In this document: in pieces, positions 30,235 to 39,524 of the stretch
Numbering within the stretch: the stretch's first letter is position 1
How the letters are laid out: each line of letters begins with the position of its first letter
Assembly (NCBI GenBank): GCA_977006965.1
Contig: OZ345376.1
Location: 558,001 to 622,000, forward strand
DNA from: Phymatolithon calcareum
Lineage: Eukaryota > Rhodophyta > Florideophyceae > Hapalidiales
DNA: 64,000 nt
Reading direction: 5' to 3'
Translations under genes and position numbers: made by a program
The notes under the pieces: model-generated
The model's input: only the letters and a program-made list of their open reading frames with translations
Database searches by the model: none
Told to the model about the DNA's origin: nothing

Positions 30235-32169
30235 ATGGATAGTTTGTTGAACCCAGTGGGACATATTGCTGATATTATCGCAATCTGCAACGCATTTGGG
30301 ATCAAGACCCCGGCACAACGAGCAGAATCGGAAGAGTTCATGAACGAAATTCGAGCCATTCAAGATGGTGTTAACAATCTGAGTGCTCAGATTGCAATCT
30401 CTGAGAAGAAAATCGAGGAAATCAAGGATTCTGTTACCGTTGCGATGACGATCGAAGTTCGTTCCAGACTTTCGAACGACCTTTCAATTCGCAGTGAAGT
30501 CCTGGATTCTACGATCAAGCTTCTCGTCATGCTGAAACATATTACGACTTTCGTCACGTTCGCCGTTGTTATCAGATATAATTTGGGTACCCGAACTGCG
30601 ACGCTAGGGATGGCTGGATCCACCAAAGACGACATTCACGACATGGTCAAATCTTTGGATCGCCTAGCAGGCCAAACGAAGGATTTGGAACTACCCATGA
30701 CAACGTACGTCAGTGCTCGATGTAGAGGAAAGCAAGACCTCGAAGCCGAGAGCCATGTTAAGTCCACGTTGTGCTGCCTTGTCACAGAGGTTCTCGGTGT
30801 GCCATCCGTTGGTGGTGTAGAAAGCATCGAAAGCTGTGAATTGGAGCCCAGAGGAAATAAGACTTTTGTTTTGCTCCGGTCCGAAGCTGTTGAGCTCGAA
30901 AAGCCTGAGTATGATCGACTTTGCAGAATTTTCTTGGTTGGGGACACGAGGACTGGCAAGTCTTCTCTGGGGAATGCTTTGACCGGAAAAAGTACATTTA
31001 AGGTTTCGAAGGGAATGACTGGAACCCTACATATCGGTTGTCAAGAAATCCTGGATACGAGTTCAAACGACAGATGCTTCACCGAAGTATATGATACTCC
31101 GGGCCTGAACGACAAAGATCGGCTTGACGTGTATTACCAGGCTATAATCGAAGACAAAATCGTGGCGCTGCAACAAGCGAATGCTCTGGTTTTGACTATA
31201 GCTGTCGATGCTGGCATTACAGACTCTGCAAGACGGGCAATCGAACAATACAAGGACCTATTTGGACGAAAAATGGTGGACATGCTGATCGTTGTTCTGA
31301 CGAGGAATGATTCGGCTGACAAGGAAGCATGTGAAGGTGAGATCGATTACAATTGGAATACGATTGTTGGATTGATCAAAGGAATAAGCAAGTCGAACAT
31401 CAAGTGCGTGAGTCTGGAGGATTTAAGGTGCAAGGAAACGTCATATTCCCACATCGTAGTCCGAGAATTGCTCACTACTTGCCAAAACATGCCGCTCAAG
31501 ATCATTGATTCTCTCTCGACGAAGTACGAAAAGATCAGAGACTCTCTTTTGAAAAAGAAAGGACAAGTTCAACATGAATTGGAAGAAATGATGAAGGATG
31601 GTTGGACTGCATACGAAGAACTGACGGATTCATTCGAATCTGCACCTGACACTGCAGTCGCCAATGTGTTTATGGATGGTTTCGTGTATAAGCAAACTGG
31701 TTCGAAAAAGAAATTTATGGCATATGCGACGCTTGGTATATGCAACTTTATTCGCAAGTTCGCAATTCACGTTGAATTCGCTGAAGCGCAAGGGCGCCAA
31801 TTATGGAAACAATTTCTTGAACAGGACCTGACAAACTCCCCGCAAGCGATGAGGATATTTGGTGACATGGTGGACGAGAAGGGGCTGGCAGTTCTTGTGA
31901 AAGCCGGAAAGTCGACGATGTGCGGAACTCTTCGGGTACAGAGGAGCTACGTGACGGTATTCAACCCAGATTACAAAGCCAGGGAGACCATTGCGGCGTT
32001 TATCGACGAGCTTCAGTCGAAAGAAAAAGATATTGCTCCACATGTGATGGACGGGTTAGAAAAACTAGCATTTCCAAAAACGCGTGGAAAGCGCCTTCGC
32101 CGCAGTCGCAAAGATGGTTCAAAGAAGACTTCTGCACGATCGAGGTTTCGACAAGATCTAAAACGATAG
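30235..32169 (+). CDS. AIG1/GIMAP-like GTPase, copy 3
   Basis: 644 residues, same length and layout as copy 2: helical N-terminal region, P-loop GDTRTGKS at 236, DTPGLND, AIG1 box, TRND and basic tail. Differences include MTIEVRSRLSNDL for MTVLIRERLPKDL near residue 75, NALTGKSTF just after the P-loop, and SNDRCFTEV before the G3 motif. The last is shared with copy 4, suggesting copies 3 and 4 group together in that segment. Upstream frame is closed before the TATA region, so no N-terminal extension exists here, which supports the short start in copies 1 and 2. Intact despite several transposon insertions in the surrounding unit. Confidence 0.92.
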   Translation: MDSLLNPVGHIADIIAICNAFGIKTPAQRAESEEFMNEIRAIQDGVNNLSAQIAISEKKIEEIKDSVTVAMTIEVRSRLSNDLSIRSEVLDSTIKLLVMLKHITTFVTFAVVIRYNLGTRTATLGMAGSTKDDIHDMVKSLDRLAGQTKDLELPMTTYVSARCRGKQDLEAESHVKSTLCCLVTEVLGVPSVGGVESIESCELEPRGNKTFVLLRSEAVELEKPEYDRLCRIFLVGDTRTGKSSLGNALTGKSTFKVSKGMTGTLHIGCQEILDTSSNDRCFTEVYDTPGLNDKDRLDVYYQAIIEDKIVALQQANALVLTIAVDAGITDSARRAIEQYKDLFGRKMVDMLIVVLTRNDSADKEACEGEIDYNWNTIVGLIKGISKSNIKCVSLEDLRCKETSYSHIVVRELLTTCQNMPLKIIDSLSTKYEKIRDSLLKKKGQVQHELEEMMKDGWTAYEELTDSFESAPDTAVANVFMDGFVYKQTGSKKKFMAYATLGICNFIRKFAIHVEFAEAQGRQLWKQFLEQDLTNSPQAMRIFGDMVDEKGLAVLVKAGKSTMCGTLRVQRSYVTVFNPDYKARETIAAFIDELQSKEKDIAPHVMDGLEKLAFPKTRGKRLRRSRKDGSKKTSARSRFRQDLKR

Positions 32170-32345
32170 GTGATTTGTTCTCTTAGTCTGAGTGTTGCTC
32201 CCTCAGTAAATGATTTGTCCTTTTGCGGTGTGTGGTTCCATCCAGTAGCGCCGCCCAACGAGAGTGTCCTTCGCACTCTGCCCAGCAAGAAATCGGGTCC
32301 GATTCGTACTGGAACTTTCCCTGACCGACACATTAATGTGCATGC

Positions 32346-32476
32346 TACGTAGTGCCTGCCTGACGAAAATTTTCCCTCAATTGAGGGAATGATATTCAAT
32401 TACATGAAAGCAACTTGCTATCGAGCACGTCAAAAGCGTGAGCTCATGGATGTTTTTAACATGCTTAGTGAAACAG
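32346..32476 (-). repeat. piggyBac-like terminal relic downstream of GTPase copy 3
   Basis: Same relic as at 4269-4409 and 10763-10903, with the CCCTCAATTGAGGG palindrome. It lacks about 11 bp present in copies 1 and 2 after ATATTCAATTA. Confidence 0.55.
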
Positions 32477-32569
32477 TTAATATGAGCAGAAGCGCCACAA
32501 ATGTGTAGCGTGGCACTGCTCGAGGTTAACAGATTTGAGGTTTCCGGTTGTGTCTCCACTTTAACACAG

Positions 32570-32789
32570 TTTTTTATTCAAGTTTATTTAAAAGCCCCAC
32601 AGACTTCCGAAGATATGGGCGAGGCTTCCTCTGATGCTACCTACCTTTGTGCAGCTCACGAAACGCCCACTAGAATCGCGGACGGGAAAACTCAGGATTC
32701 AAATTAATCCTATCTCAGTCCTCTACAGGATTGCTGGTGCTTGGACTTGACCGCTTTCTGCCTTGCCTTATACGAGTCAATACAGGACT
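32570..32789 (-). mobile_element. SINE family 2, copy in unit 3
   Basis: 220 bp flanked by ACTTTAACACAG (32558-32569) and ACTTTAACAGAG (from 32790, one substitution). Same ancestral insertion as in units 1 and 2. Confidence 0.85.
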
Positions 32790-33714
32790 ACTTTAACAGA
32801 GTGCCGGGATATCAGCAGAGACAGCATTGGGAATGCAGCGGAGGACTGGTAGTGAAAGCCGTAGAGAGCCCTCGAACATTATACGAATGCGCTGTTCTAG
32901 GAGGCGATTTCTACAGCATATCCTGCACGCCACGTCCACGAATACGAATGGTTCGCTTTCCAAGCGAATGTAAACGTCGCTTCCCTCTTCCTGAGATTGA
33001 AGTAGAGAATTCGGTGATCTCCCTCTAGTTGCTCGGCACAGCTCAGCTGGACACTTCTCTTAGACTCTGGCCTCTCCAACACACGATTTGGAACCATTGG
33101 AGGGGCATTCCCGCAGACATCCGGGTTTCCAGGTCCCCCACAAAAGCTACGGTGCTCCGTAGCTTTCGTTCAAAGGGAACAAAAACACATGTTTGGTCTC
33201 AATGGAGAAGCGAACGGGTGGTCCTGTTCTGAACTGGATTTGAATGTAGAGTTCCCGTGTACCGTTGCTATATTCGATACAATTTTTATTCTCCAGGCAA
33301 GAGTTTTTCTTATCCAGTTATTGCAAAGTAAGGCATGCGCACAACAGAATGAACAAGCTACTATGGATGTTGCGATTGAAAATAATCACAGGGGTGGATG
33401 AAAACATGCTGCACTAAAGCAAACGCCAGCGCATAACAGAATCCTGGAGCCCCAGGAGAATTGATATCCTAGCATAATAATCTGATCAACTCCTTCCTTG
33501 CTCAGAACATGAGGGCAATGACACCGAACAACATGAACACGCAAACCGCCGATGCCATCGCCGTACCTTTCACGGCAACTCGCCGATGTCGGTAGCCGAC
33601 AAGCGCGATTACTTCGCACGCGCTCGTGCTCCGTCTAGCACGGGGTGAGACAATGTGCGGCGCGTACAGATGACACGAGAATCTTGAGGTAAATAATTGA
33701 CCACGAAGACTTTC

Positions 33715-33986
33715 GTTATTTGAAGAGCTCGCTTTTCATGAGTGAAAATCTTGTGAACCGCATAGCGAAGAAGCCGACGGTGGATACAGCCGGGCTGTTC
33801 GCGTACGCTGACCTCCCTCAAGCACCGACACTGTTGGCGCTTACCGACACTACCAGCAACGGCATTCAAGGTGTGCGACCGACACCGCGCTCAGCGAATT
33901 TCTTCCCGTTGCAAGTTCTTTTTCTCGGTATTTATCCGCGCCAGTCCTGCCCGTGTCTTGCCTTGGAGGTATGCCTTTCTCTTCTC
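33715..33986 (+). repeat. Direct repeat A1 of DIRS-like element
   Basis: Starts GTTATTTGAAGAGCTCGC and ends CTTTCTCTTCTC. Same length as the second copy at 39253-39524, and no indel is seen between them. Confidence 0.92.
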
Positions 33987-34089
33987 ACGAAGAGAGTCCC
34001 TGGTTTCGGCTAAGTGGTAGGCGCATTTCTGGCGGTCAAAAGCAAACCAGACCGACGACTGCACGGGCGGTAGCAAAACGATTATCAAC

Positions 34090-34782
34090 ATGACTCTGGC
34101 AGATGATGCCGCTGTCCAGTACAAGCTCTGGCTTGAGGTGGGACGTCTGATGAAAAAGGGGAAGACGGCAGAGGAAGCAGGTGCGACGGAGGAGATGATT
34201 AGTGTCTTTGGGGAGATCTCGGGTCGCTATAGCCTGAACTTGGCTACCGGTTCCTCCCGGTTACCGTACGAGCCTTGCCATCCTGGAACAAGCATATTCC
34301 ATGGTGGTTTCTTCAGTCATCCCACGTGGAAACCCCGCGTGATGCTTGAGTCCGCACTGCCCTCACTCCACGCCGTGTGGAAGCATGAGATGAATTACTT
34401 CAACTCGGTTGGTTACTGGTTGGGATTGCAACAGACGGCGTACGGCATGATGAAGAAGCTTGGGCCAGATCAACAGGCTAAGGCACCGTACATATACGCA
34501 TGGACGCAATTGCTTGGGGAGTTTGCGTTACGGGTATGTGCTGTGCGCCAAGAGTTCTATCACAATTCAATCAAGGACCCGGGAACGGCACGCCTTAAGC
34601 AGCAGATGTGGGAAGAGGACTCGTATCTGCCGGCTAATGCCGCACTCGATGAGAAGGTCCAGCAGATGGAGGGGCTCCAAGAAATTCACCTCATGAAGGC
34701 ACTCGCCGCGCTCGCCGCCAGCAACACCGTCAAAGGCAATAATGCCAAGGCACCTGGGGGAGCGGGCGGGGCCAGCCATTAG
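34090..34782 (+). CDS. DIRS-like ORF1, gag-like protein
   Basis: 230 residues starting at ATG 34090. No known domain is obvious. It sits at the gag position, upstream of the polymerase frame. The N-terminal half is charged (MKKGKTAEEAGATEEM), the middle is aromatic-rich (MNYFNSVGYWLGLQQTAYGM) and the C-terminus is Ala/Gly-rich (GGAGGASH). No zinc knuckle is seen. Its TAG stop is followed directly by the ATG of ORF2 (TAGATG), an arrangement that would suit termination-reinitiation. The frame is intact. Confidence 0.7.
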   Translation: MTLADDAAVQYKLWLEVGRLMKKGKTAEEAGATEEMISVFGEISGRYSLNLATGSSRLPYEPCHPGTSIFHGGFFSHPTWKPRVMLESALPSLHAVWKHEMNYFNSVGYWLGLQQTAYGMMKKLGPDQQAKAPYIYAWTQLLGEFALRVCAVRQEFYHNSIKDPGTARLKQQMWEEDSYLPANAALDEKVQQMEGLQEIHLMKALAALAASNTVKGNNAKAPGGAGGASH

Positions 34783-36343
34783 ATGGCTCAACCGCATTGG
34801 CGGCGCACGCAGAAAAGCGCTGCCGCGTGTAGAAGTCTGGGAGCTTCGGAGTTCATGGTGCGTCAGATAATGTTTGGGATCCGGGACCCACCGAAGGTTC
34901 CTTTTTCTTCTGGTTTTATCATGAATGAAATACCCCAGACCGTTGAAGACTTGGCTTTAGCGGAGCAGGATCTTGGGGAGGGATGTAGGTCTGGGATCTA
35001 CCGGGAAGTTAGCGAACAGTATGCGATGGCAGCTGTAAGAAAAGGCTTTATGGTCAGCAGTGCATTCGTGCATTGGGCGGATGCAGACGGAGGTCGAAAG
35101 GGGCGATTCGTCGTGAACTTTTCGAAGCAGTCAAAGCACTGGGAAAAGGGCAGCGTGCGTATGGAGACACTTCCCGCATACGCACTTGACCTCCAGAAAG
35201 GGGACACTATGATGAGCTTTGACATCAAAGCCGGATATCGCCACCTGCGCCTACATCCAGATATGCAGGACATGTTCTTGTTCCGGTACGCTGGAAAATA
35301 CTACAAATGCGTGGCCCTCCCCTTTGGCTGGGGTCGGTCACCTATGTGGTTTACGCGTATGATGGCACCCTTGGTACAAGCCTTGAGGTCAAAGTATGAG
35401 TACCGAGTGTTGCCGTATATCGACGATTTTCTTATTGCTCCAAGCTTGGCCGGCACTATCGCAACAGCAAAGAATTGTGCAACCACACGGGATGTCATCG
35501 GCGCACTACTTCTCGCACTCGGGCTTGAGCGTCACACTTGGAAGGGAGACTGGGAAGGAAGCACGCGTATCGAACATTTGGGCGTCGTGATAGATACTCA
35601 GCTTGAGAAATTCTTCATCGTTCCGCGAAAGATATTGAAAGTGAGAAGAATGGCACGCCAGCTACTGAACGAGTCAGCCCAGGGCCGTCGCTGGGTTTCA
35701 ACTGAGAGAACGCGGTCATTCGTGGGAACATGCGTTTCGCTCACCTTGGCAATGCCGTATGCAAGGTTCTACACACGTGCGCTGTACTGGGATATGGCAA
35801 AGTATAATCGACTGCAGGACGCCGGACACAAAGAGCACGGGAATAAGGGGTTAGGAGAAAATATCCCCGTCTCTCGAGCGGCGCGCGATGGACGCAGATG
35901 CCGACTCAGCCATCAATCGCTCCGGGATCTCAAAACTTGGCGCGAGTTAACGAGTACGGAAATGGAGGGAAGGCCACTGTGCCCTACGATTCCACAAGCG
36001 ATGATGCATTCTGATGCCGCAGACGCTGGTTTCGGAGGGACGTTGGGACGAGTGGGAAGTCCTGGCGACAGGGGTATGTGGGAAGCCCAAGGGGTTTGGG
36101 GCTGGCATGAACGGGCTGAAAGCATATCATATCGGGAGCTGAAGGCCATCCGATTACTACTTACACGTTCAGAGGTGAGCGGCCCAGGATCGTTCGGGGA
36201 GAGATTGAAACAAATGGGCGTGCAACACTTGGAGCTCCAGTGTGATAACATGGCGACAGTATTTGTGACAAATGCGATGGTCAGTTCAAGTCGTCCGATG
36301 ATGCGAGAGCTCCGTCTCCTCAAGCGGGAACTTGATCGCCTAG

Positions 36344-37622
36344 TGTCTAGTTTACTAACCACCTCAATTGAGGATAAATCCCTCAATTGAGGGGCTTTTT
36401 GAAAGCTCAAAAAAGTATGTAGGAAGAATGCGAAACAGAAAGTTCGCACCAACTTTGGGAAGGCGGGCTTGTGTTCTGCCTGAGGAGTACCCAAACTACG
36501 GCCTTAAATGGGCGTCGTTCGGCGGTAGGAACGAAATTACAATTTTCAGTTAGAAGAAGCGGACGTGCCATGTCACGAGAAAAAGACCCGCGCCGAGTGG
36601 TAGGCGCATCTGTACACACTAAGGCAACATCGGTGACCAGTTTCGCAGAGTGTTACAGGCTTTATGGAGCCTTTTCCAAGTCAAAAAAGGTGAACAGTAC
36701 GGTTCTGGAGGTACTCTTGAATGAAATCAATGGTCGCGCAAGCACGTCGCTTCGCGTGAAATGGATCCTGGTTCACAAACCGACCGAGAAGACTAAGATT
36801 AAGACACACAAGATTGTTAACGTCAAGGCAGGAAAGGCTAGCGAAGGTGCTGCGTCCTCTCAACTGCTTGTATCGAGTCGCAGCCCGCAAAACTTTGCGC
36901 CACATAATCCGGCTTACAGTACTCGTGGTCGCCAGTCTTCTTCGCCAAACGCCAGTTTATTCTCCGCAGTCGCAAACAGAAGCTCCCCAAAGGGGAACAC
37001 AAGCTTCGATCCAACCGTCAGAAGCTAAGAATGCCCTATTCCAGGATCTATCGCCTACGCCTTGCATGGCTTTTGGGACCAGGCGTCGCACGAGGAAATT
37101 GATGTAATCACACCCGACCGCAAACCCCAAAGTAATTGCTCATGGGGTGCCACAGTACGAGTGACAAGATATATAACAGATTGGGGGACGAATTCCGAGT
37201 CAGTTCTGGACAGTTCGCACTCCAAATGGAGATTTCATATCGGAAAATGGTGAGATTGGGCTTCACACGCCCTGTGATGGCTTTTTGACCAGGTTTCCAC
37301 AAGTTCACCTTTGAAAAATAGCTGCATAGACGTCCGCGAAGCTGAAACGAATCGGGGGAAAAGAGACTACAGTGACAGAACTGGTTAAGTTTTTCGGAAT
37401 ACTCGTGCTCATGACAAGATTTGAGTTTGGCGCTAAGAGCGATTTTTGGAAGACTTCCAGGCCGAACAAGTATATCCCGACTTGTTGAAGACATCCATGA
37501 GCTTGGCGCTTTTGATGTGCTCGATATTGAGTAGCTTTCATGCGCAAAAATTGAAAAATTCTCGTTCCCCAATTGAGAGAAAAGTGCCCCTCAATTGAGG
37601 GAAAATTTCAGTAAACTAGACA
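36344..37622 (+). mobile_element. piggyBac-like element A, 1279 bp, CTAG target duplication
   Basis: Terminal repeats TGTCTAGTTTACT with inner CCTCAATTGAGG hairpins. Flanked by CTAG at 36340-36343 and 37623-37626. Removing the element and one CTAG restores the RNase H reading frame of the host DIRS-like element, which independently confirms the boundaries. Non-autonomous: only transposase fragments remain. Confidence 0.9.
36570..37490 (+). pseudogene. piggyBac-like transposase fragments
   Basis: An N-terminal piece from ATG 36570 (MSREKDPRRVVGASVH) runs to 37028. A separate piece at about 37360-37480 reads KETTVTELVKFFGILVLM and then TRFEFGAKSDFWKTSRPNKY. This corresponds to the start of the piggyBac DDE domain, where a hydrophobic GILVLM helix is followed by a W in a YW/FW position. 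The catalytic aspartates and the C-terminal half are missing, replaced directly by the 3' terminal region. Stops occur between the pieces. Confidence 0.65.
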
Positions 37623-38173
37623 CTAGGGGTCCATATTTCATCAAAATGGATCCCTTCAGCGTTGAACAAGTACGCAGACGCGCTATCTCGACGGTTCCCA
37701 CGCGGAGATCTTCGAGTGAGGCGCTCATTGAGGCGCTCAGTGATGGCTGGAATGCGGGCTACCATCGACAGTTTCCCGTACCGGCCGTTGGGCGAGCAGC
37801 CCTTTTTCCTCCGCCGGCAGACGATGGCCGAGCTGACGATGCCTTGGTCAACGAGGGAAATTCGCCTCCTTTGCCCACCGGTAGAACTCATCCCACCGGT
37901 TCTCGCGAAGTTGAACAGCACGAAGGCACCAGCCGTATTGCTGATCCCGGACTGGCCGCGCCAACCGTGGCATCGGACGGCCCTCCAGCTTGCGACTCAC
38001 GCGTATCGACTCGAAAAACCTCCGGAGGAAGTTTGGGAAGCCGCGAGAGTCCTCAACCCCGCGTGGCGCCTGCTGCTGTTAGAAGTGAATATGGAACAAG
38101 ATTCCGAACGAGGGCAAGGCGTCAAGGACCTGGTGCCCCTTCCTCGACACCGGCTGGCGAAAGGTATCGACAT

Positions 38174-39168
38174 ATGACGGGAGATGCACTAAAGACGCGT
38201 ATGGGTACCGAGGGAGCTGGAATGCAGCGGGCATCAAAGCTCCTGGTCGACTTCGGAATCAACAATCGCACTGCATCCACAAAGTCGTCGAAGTGGAGTT
38301 GCTATGTACAGTTCTCGGAAGAAAACGGTACGAGTCCTCTACCAGTAACGGAAGCATCGCTACTTGGGTTCGTCGGGTGGCTGGCAGAGCAGCGAGAGCA
38401 AAAGAGGCGTTCAGTCTCGAGCTCATCTCTGCCCGGATATATCTCGGTAATCCGCACGACTCATCAAACAGTCTTGGGGTATCCAGCTCCAACATGTCCA
38501 ATGTTGGTTCATGTTGAGCGGGCTTATCGAACTTGGGAAGAAAAAGTTTTTCCGGCGAGAAGCAGAAGGATTGGGCTGTCAGCGGATATTGTGCGCCAAA
38601 TCTATGACTTCGGCATGCAATCGGAATCGGTGAGTATCATTCGTGACTGCGCAATGGTGGTACTTGCTTCCGTTCTGAATGGCCTGCGAGACTCTTCTGT
38701 TGCCAGCTTACCGCGGTGAACGTTGAATGCGCGAATGGAAGATTGCAGGTGCTACTCAGTTTCGTGAAAGGTCGAGGCGCGAGTACAGAACAACCCGTTG
38801 TATATCAAGAGCTATCAAACCCTGGGCCATTGGCGTTGATCCTGAAGTGGCGGCACGTGATCCCACTTGGCCAACACACACGGTACTTCGGCGTTCCAGG
38901 AGAGTCAGTTTCTTAGAAAGCCGGCATGTTATTCTCGGCATTGCACCGCTGCTTGAAGCACATCGATCACACGGCACCAGATGGTTGCACATACGGAGCG
39001 CACTCTATCAGAATTGGGGCACACACGGAACAGGTTTTACTGGGTATCCCCTTGGAAGCGCGAATGGCACGCTTTGGATGGGGTCCCCACAGTGAACCGA
39101 TGACGAAGCTCTATTTTGACCGGTCAATACGCCAAAGCGAAGCCTCAACTTGGTTTTTCGGGGCTTAG
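38174..39168 (+). pseudogene. DIRS-like ORF3, tyrosine recombinase, broken
   Basis: Starts at ATG 38174 overlapping the ORF2 stop. The N-terminal SAM-like region (MQRASKLLVDFGINN) is followed by a core-binding domain. The catalytic domain shows the first arginine in VLNGLRDSSV (codon 38687), the H-x-x-R motif as HSIR at 39001-39012 and the nucleophile tyrosine in LYFD at 39112. A frameshift lies at about 38712-38718 and an in-frame TAG at 38914-38916, so the enzyme cannot be made whole. The frame upstream of 38174 (from 37595) is an unrelated overlap with ORF2. Confidence 0.85.
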
Positions 39169-39252
39169 CCCGTTTCCAGCGTCTAATTTCATATGACGCC
39201 CTTGTGTCGAGACACAGGCGTTTGCGCAGTCTGCGCGACTTTCGGGTTTTTC

Positions 39253-39524
39253 GTTATTTGAAGAGCTCGCTTTTCATGAGTGAAAATCTTGTGAACCGCA
39301 TAGCGAAGAAGCCGACGGTGGATACAGCCGGGCTGTTCGCGTACGCTGACCTCCCTCAAGCACCGACACTGTTGGCGCTTACCGACACTACCAGCAACGG
39401 CATTCAAGGTGTGCGACCGACACCGCGCTCAGCGAATTTCTTCCCGTTGCAAGTTCTTTTTCTCGGTATTTATCCGCGCCAGTCCTGCCCGTGTCTTGCC
39501 TTGGAGGTATGCCTTTCTCTTCTC
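39253..39524 (+). repeat. Direct repeat A2 of DIRS-like element
   Basis: Second copy of the 272-bp repeat at 33715-33986. The element continues about 370 bp further, to 39895. Confidence 0.92.

Larger units (their letters stand above)
34783..38177 (+). pseudogene. DIRS-like ORF2, reverse transcriptase and RNase H, interrupted
   Basis: Part 1 is 34783-36339: reverse transcriptase with SFDIKAGYRHL (palm aspartate) and the YIDD catalytic motif at residues 212-215. RNase H follows with D411 (HSDAADAGFGG), E452 (SYRELKAIRL) and D488 (QCDNMATVF). The frame is then cut by the piggyBac-like element 36344-37622. Part 2 resumes at 37623 and reads in the same frame through the single CTAG site to TGA 38175-38177, including NKYADALSRRFPRGD and the tryptophan/proline-rich tail PDWPRQPWH typical of this family. 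Apart from that insertion I see no stop or frameshift. Stop TGA overlaps the ATG of ORF3 (ATGA at 38174-38177). Confidence 0.9.

Noticed and set aside
35913-36494. 193-codon minus-strand frame across RNase H
   Set aside because: Antisense shadow of the DIRS-like ORF2, crossing into the piggyBac-like insertion.
37595-38173. Upstream part of the recombinase frame as its true N-terminus
   Set aside because: This stretch is coding in the ORF2 frame (ADALSRRFPRGD...); the ATGA overlap at 38174 marks the ORF3 start.
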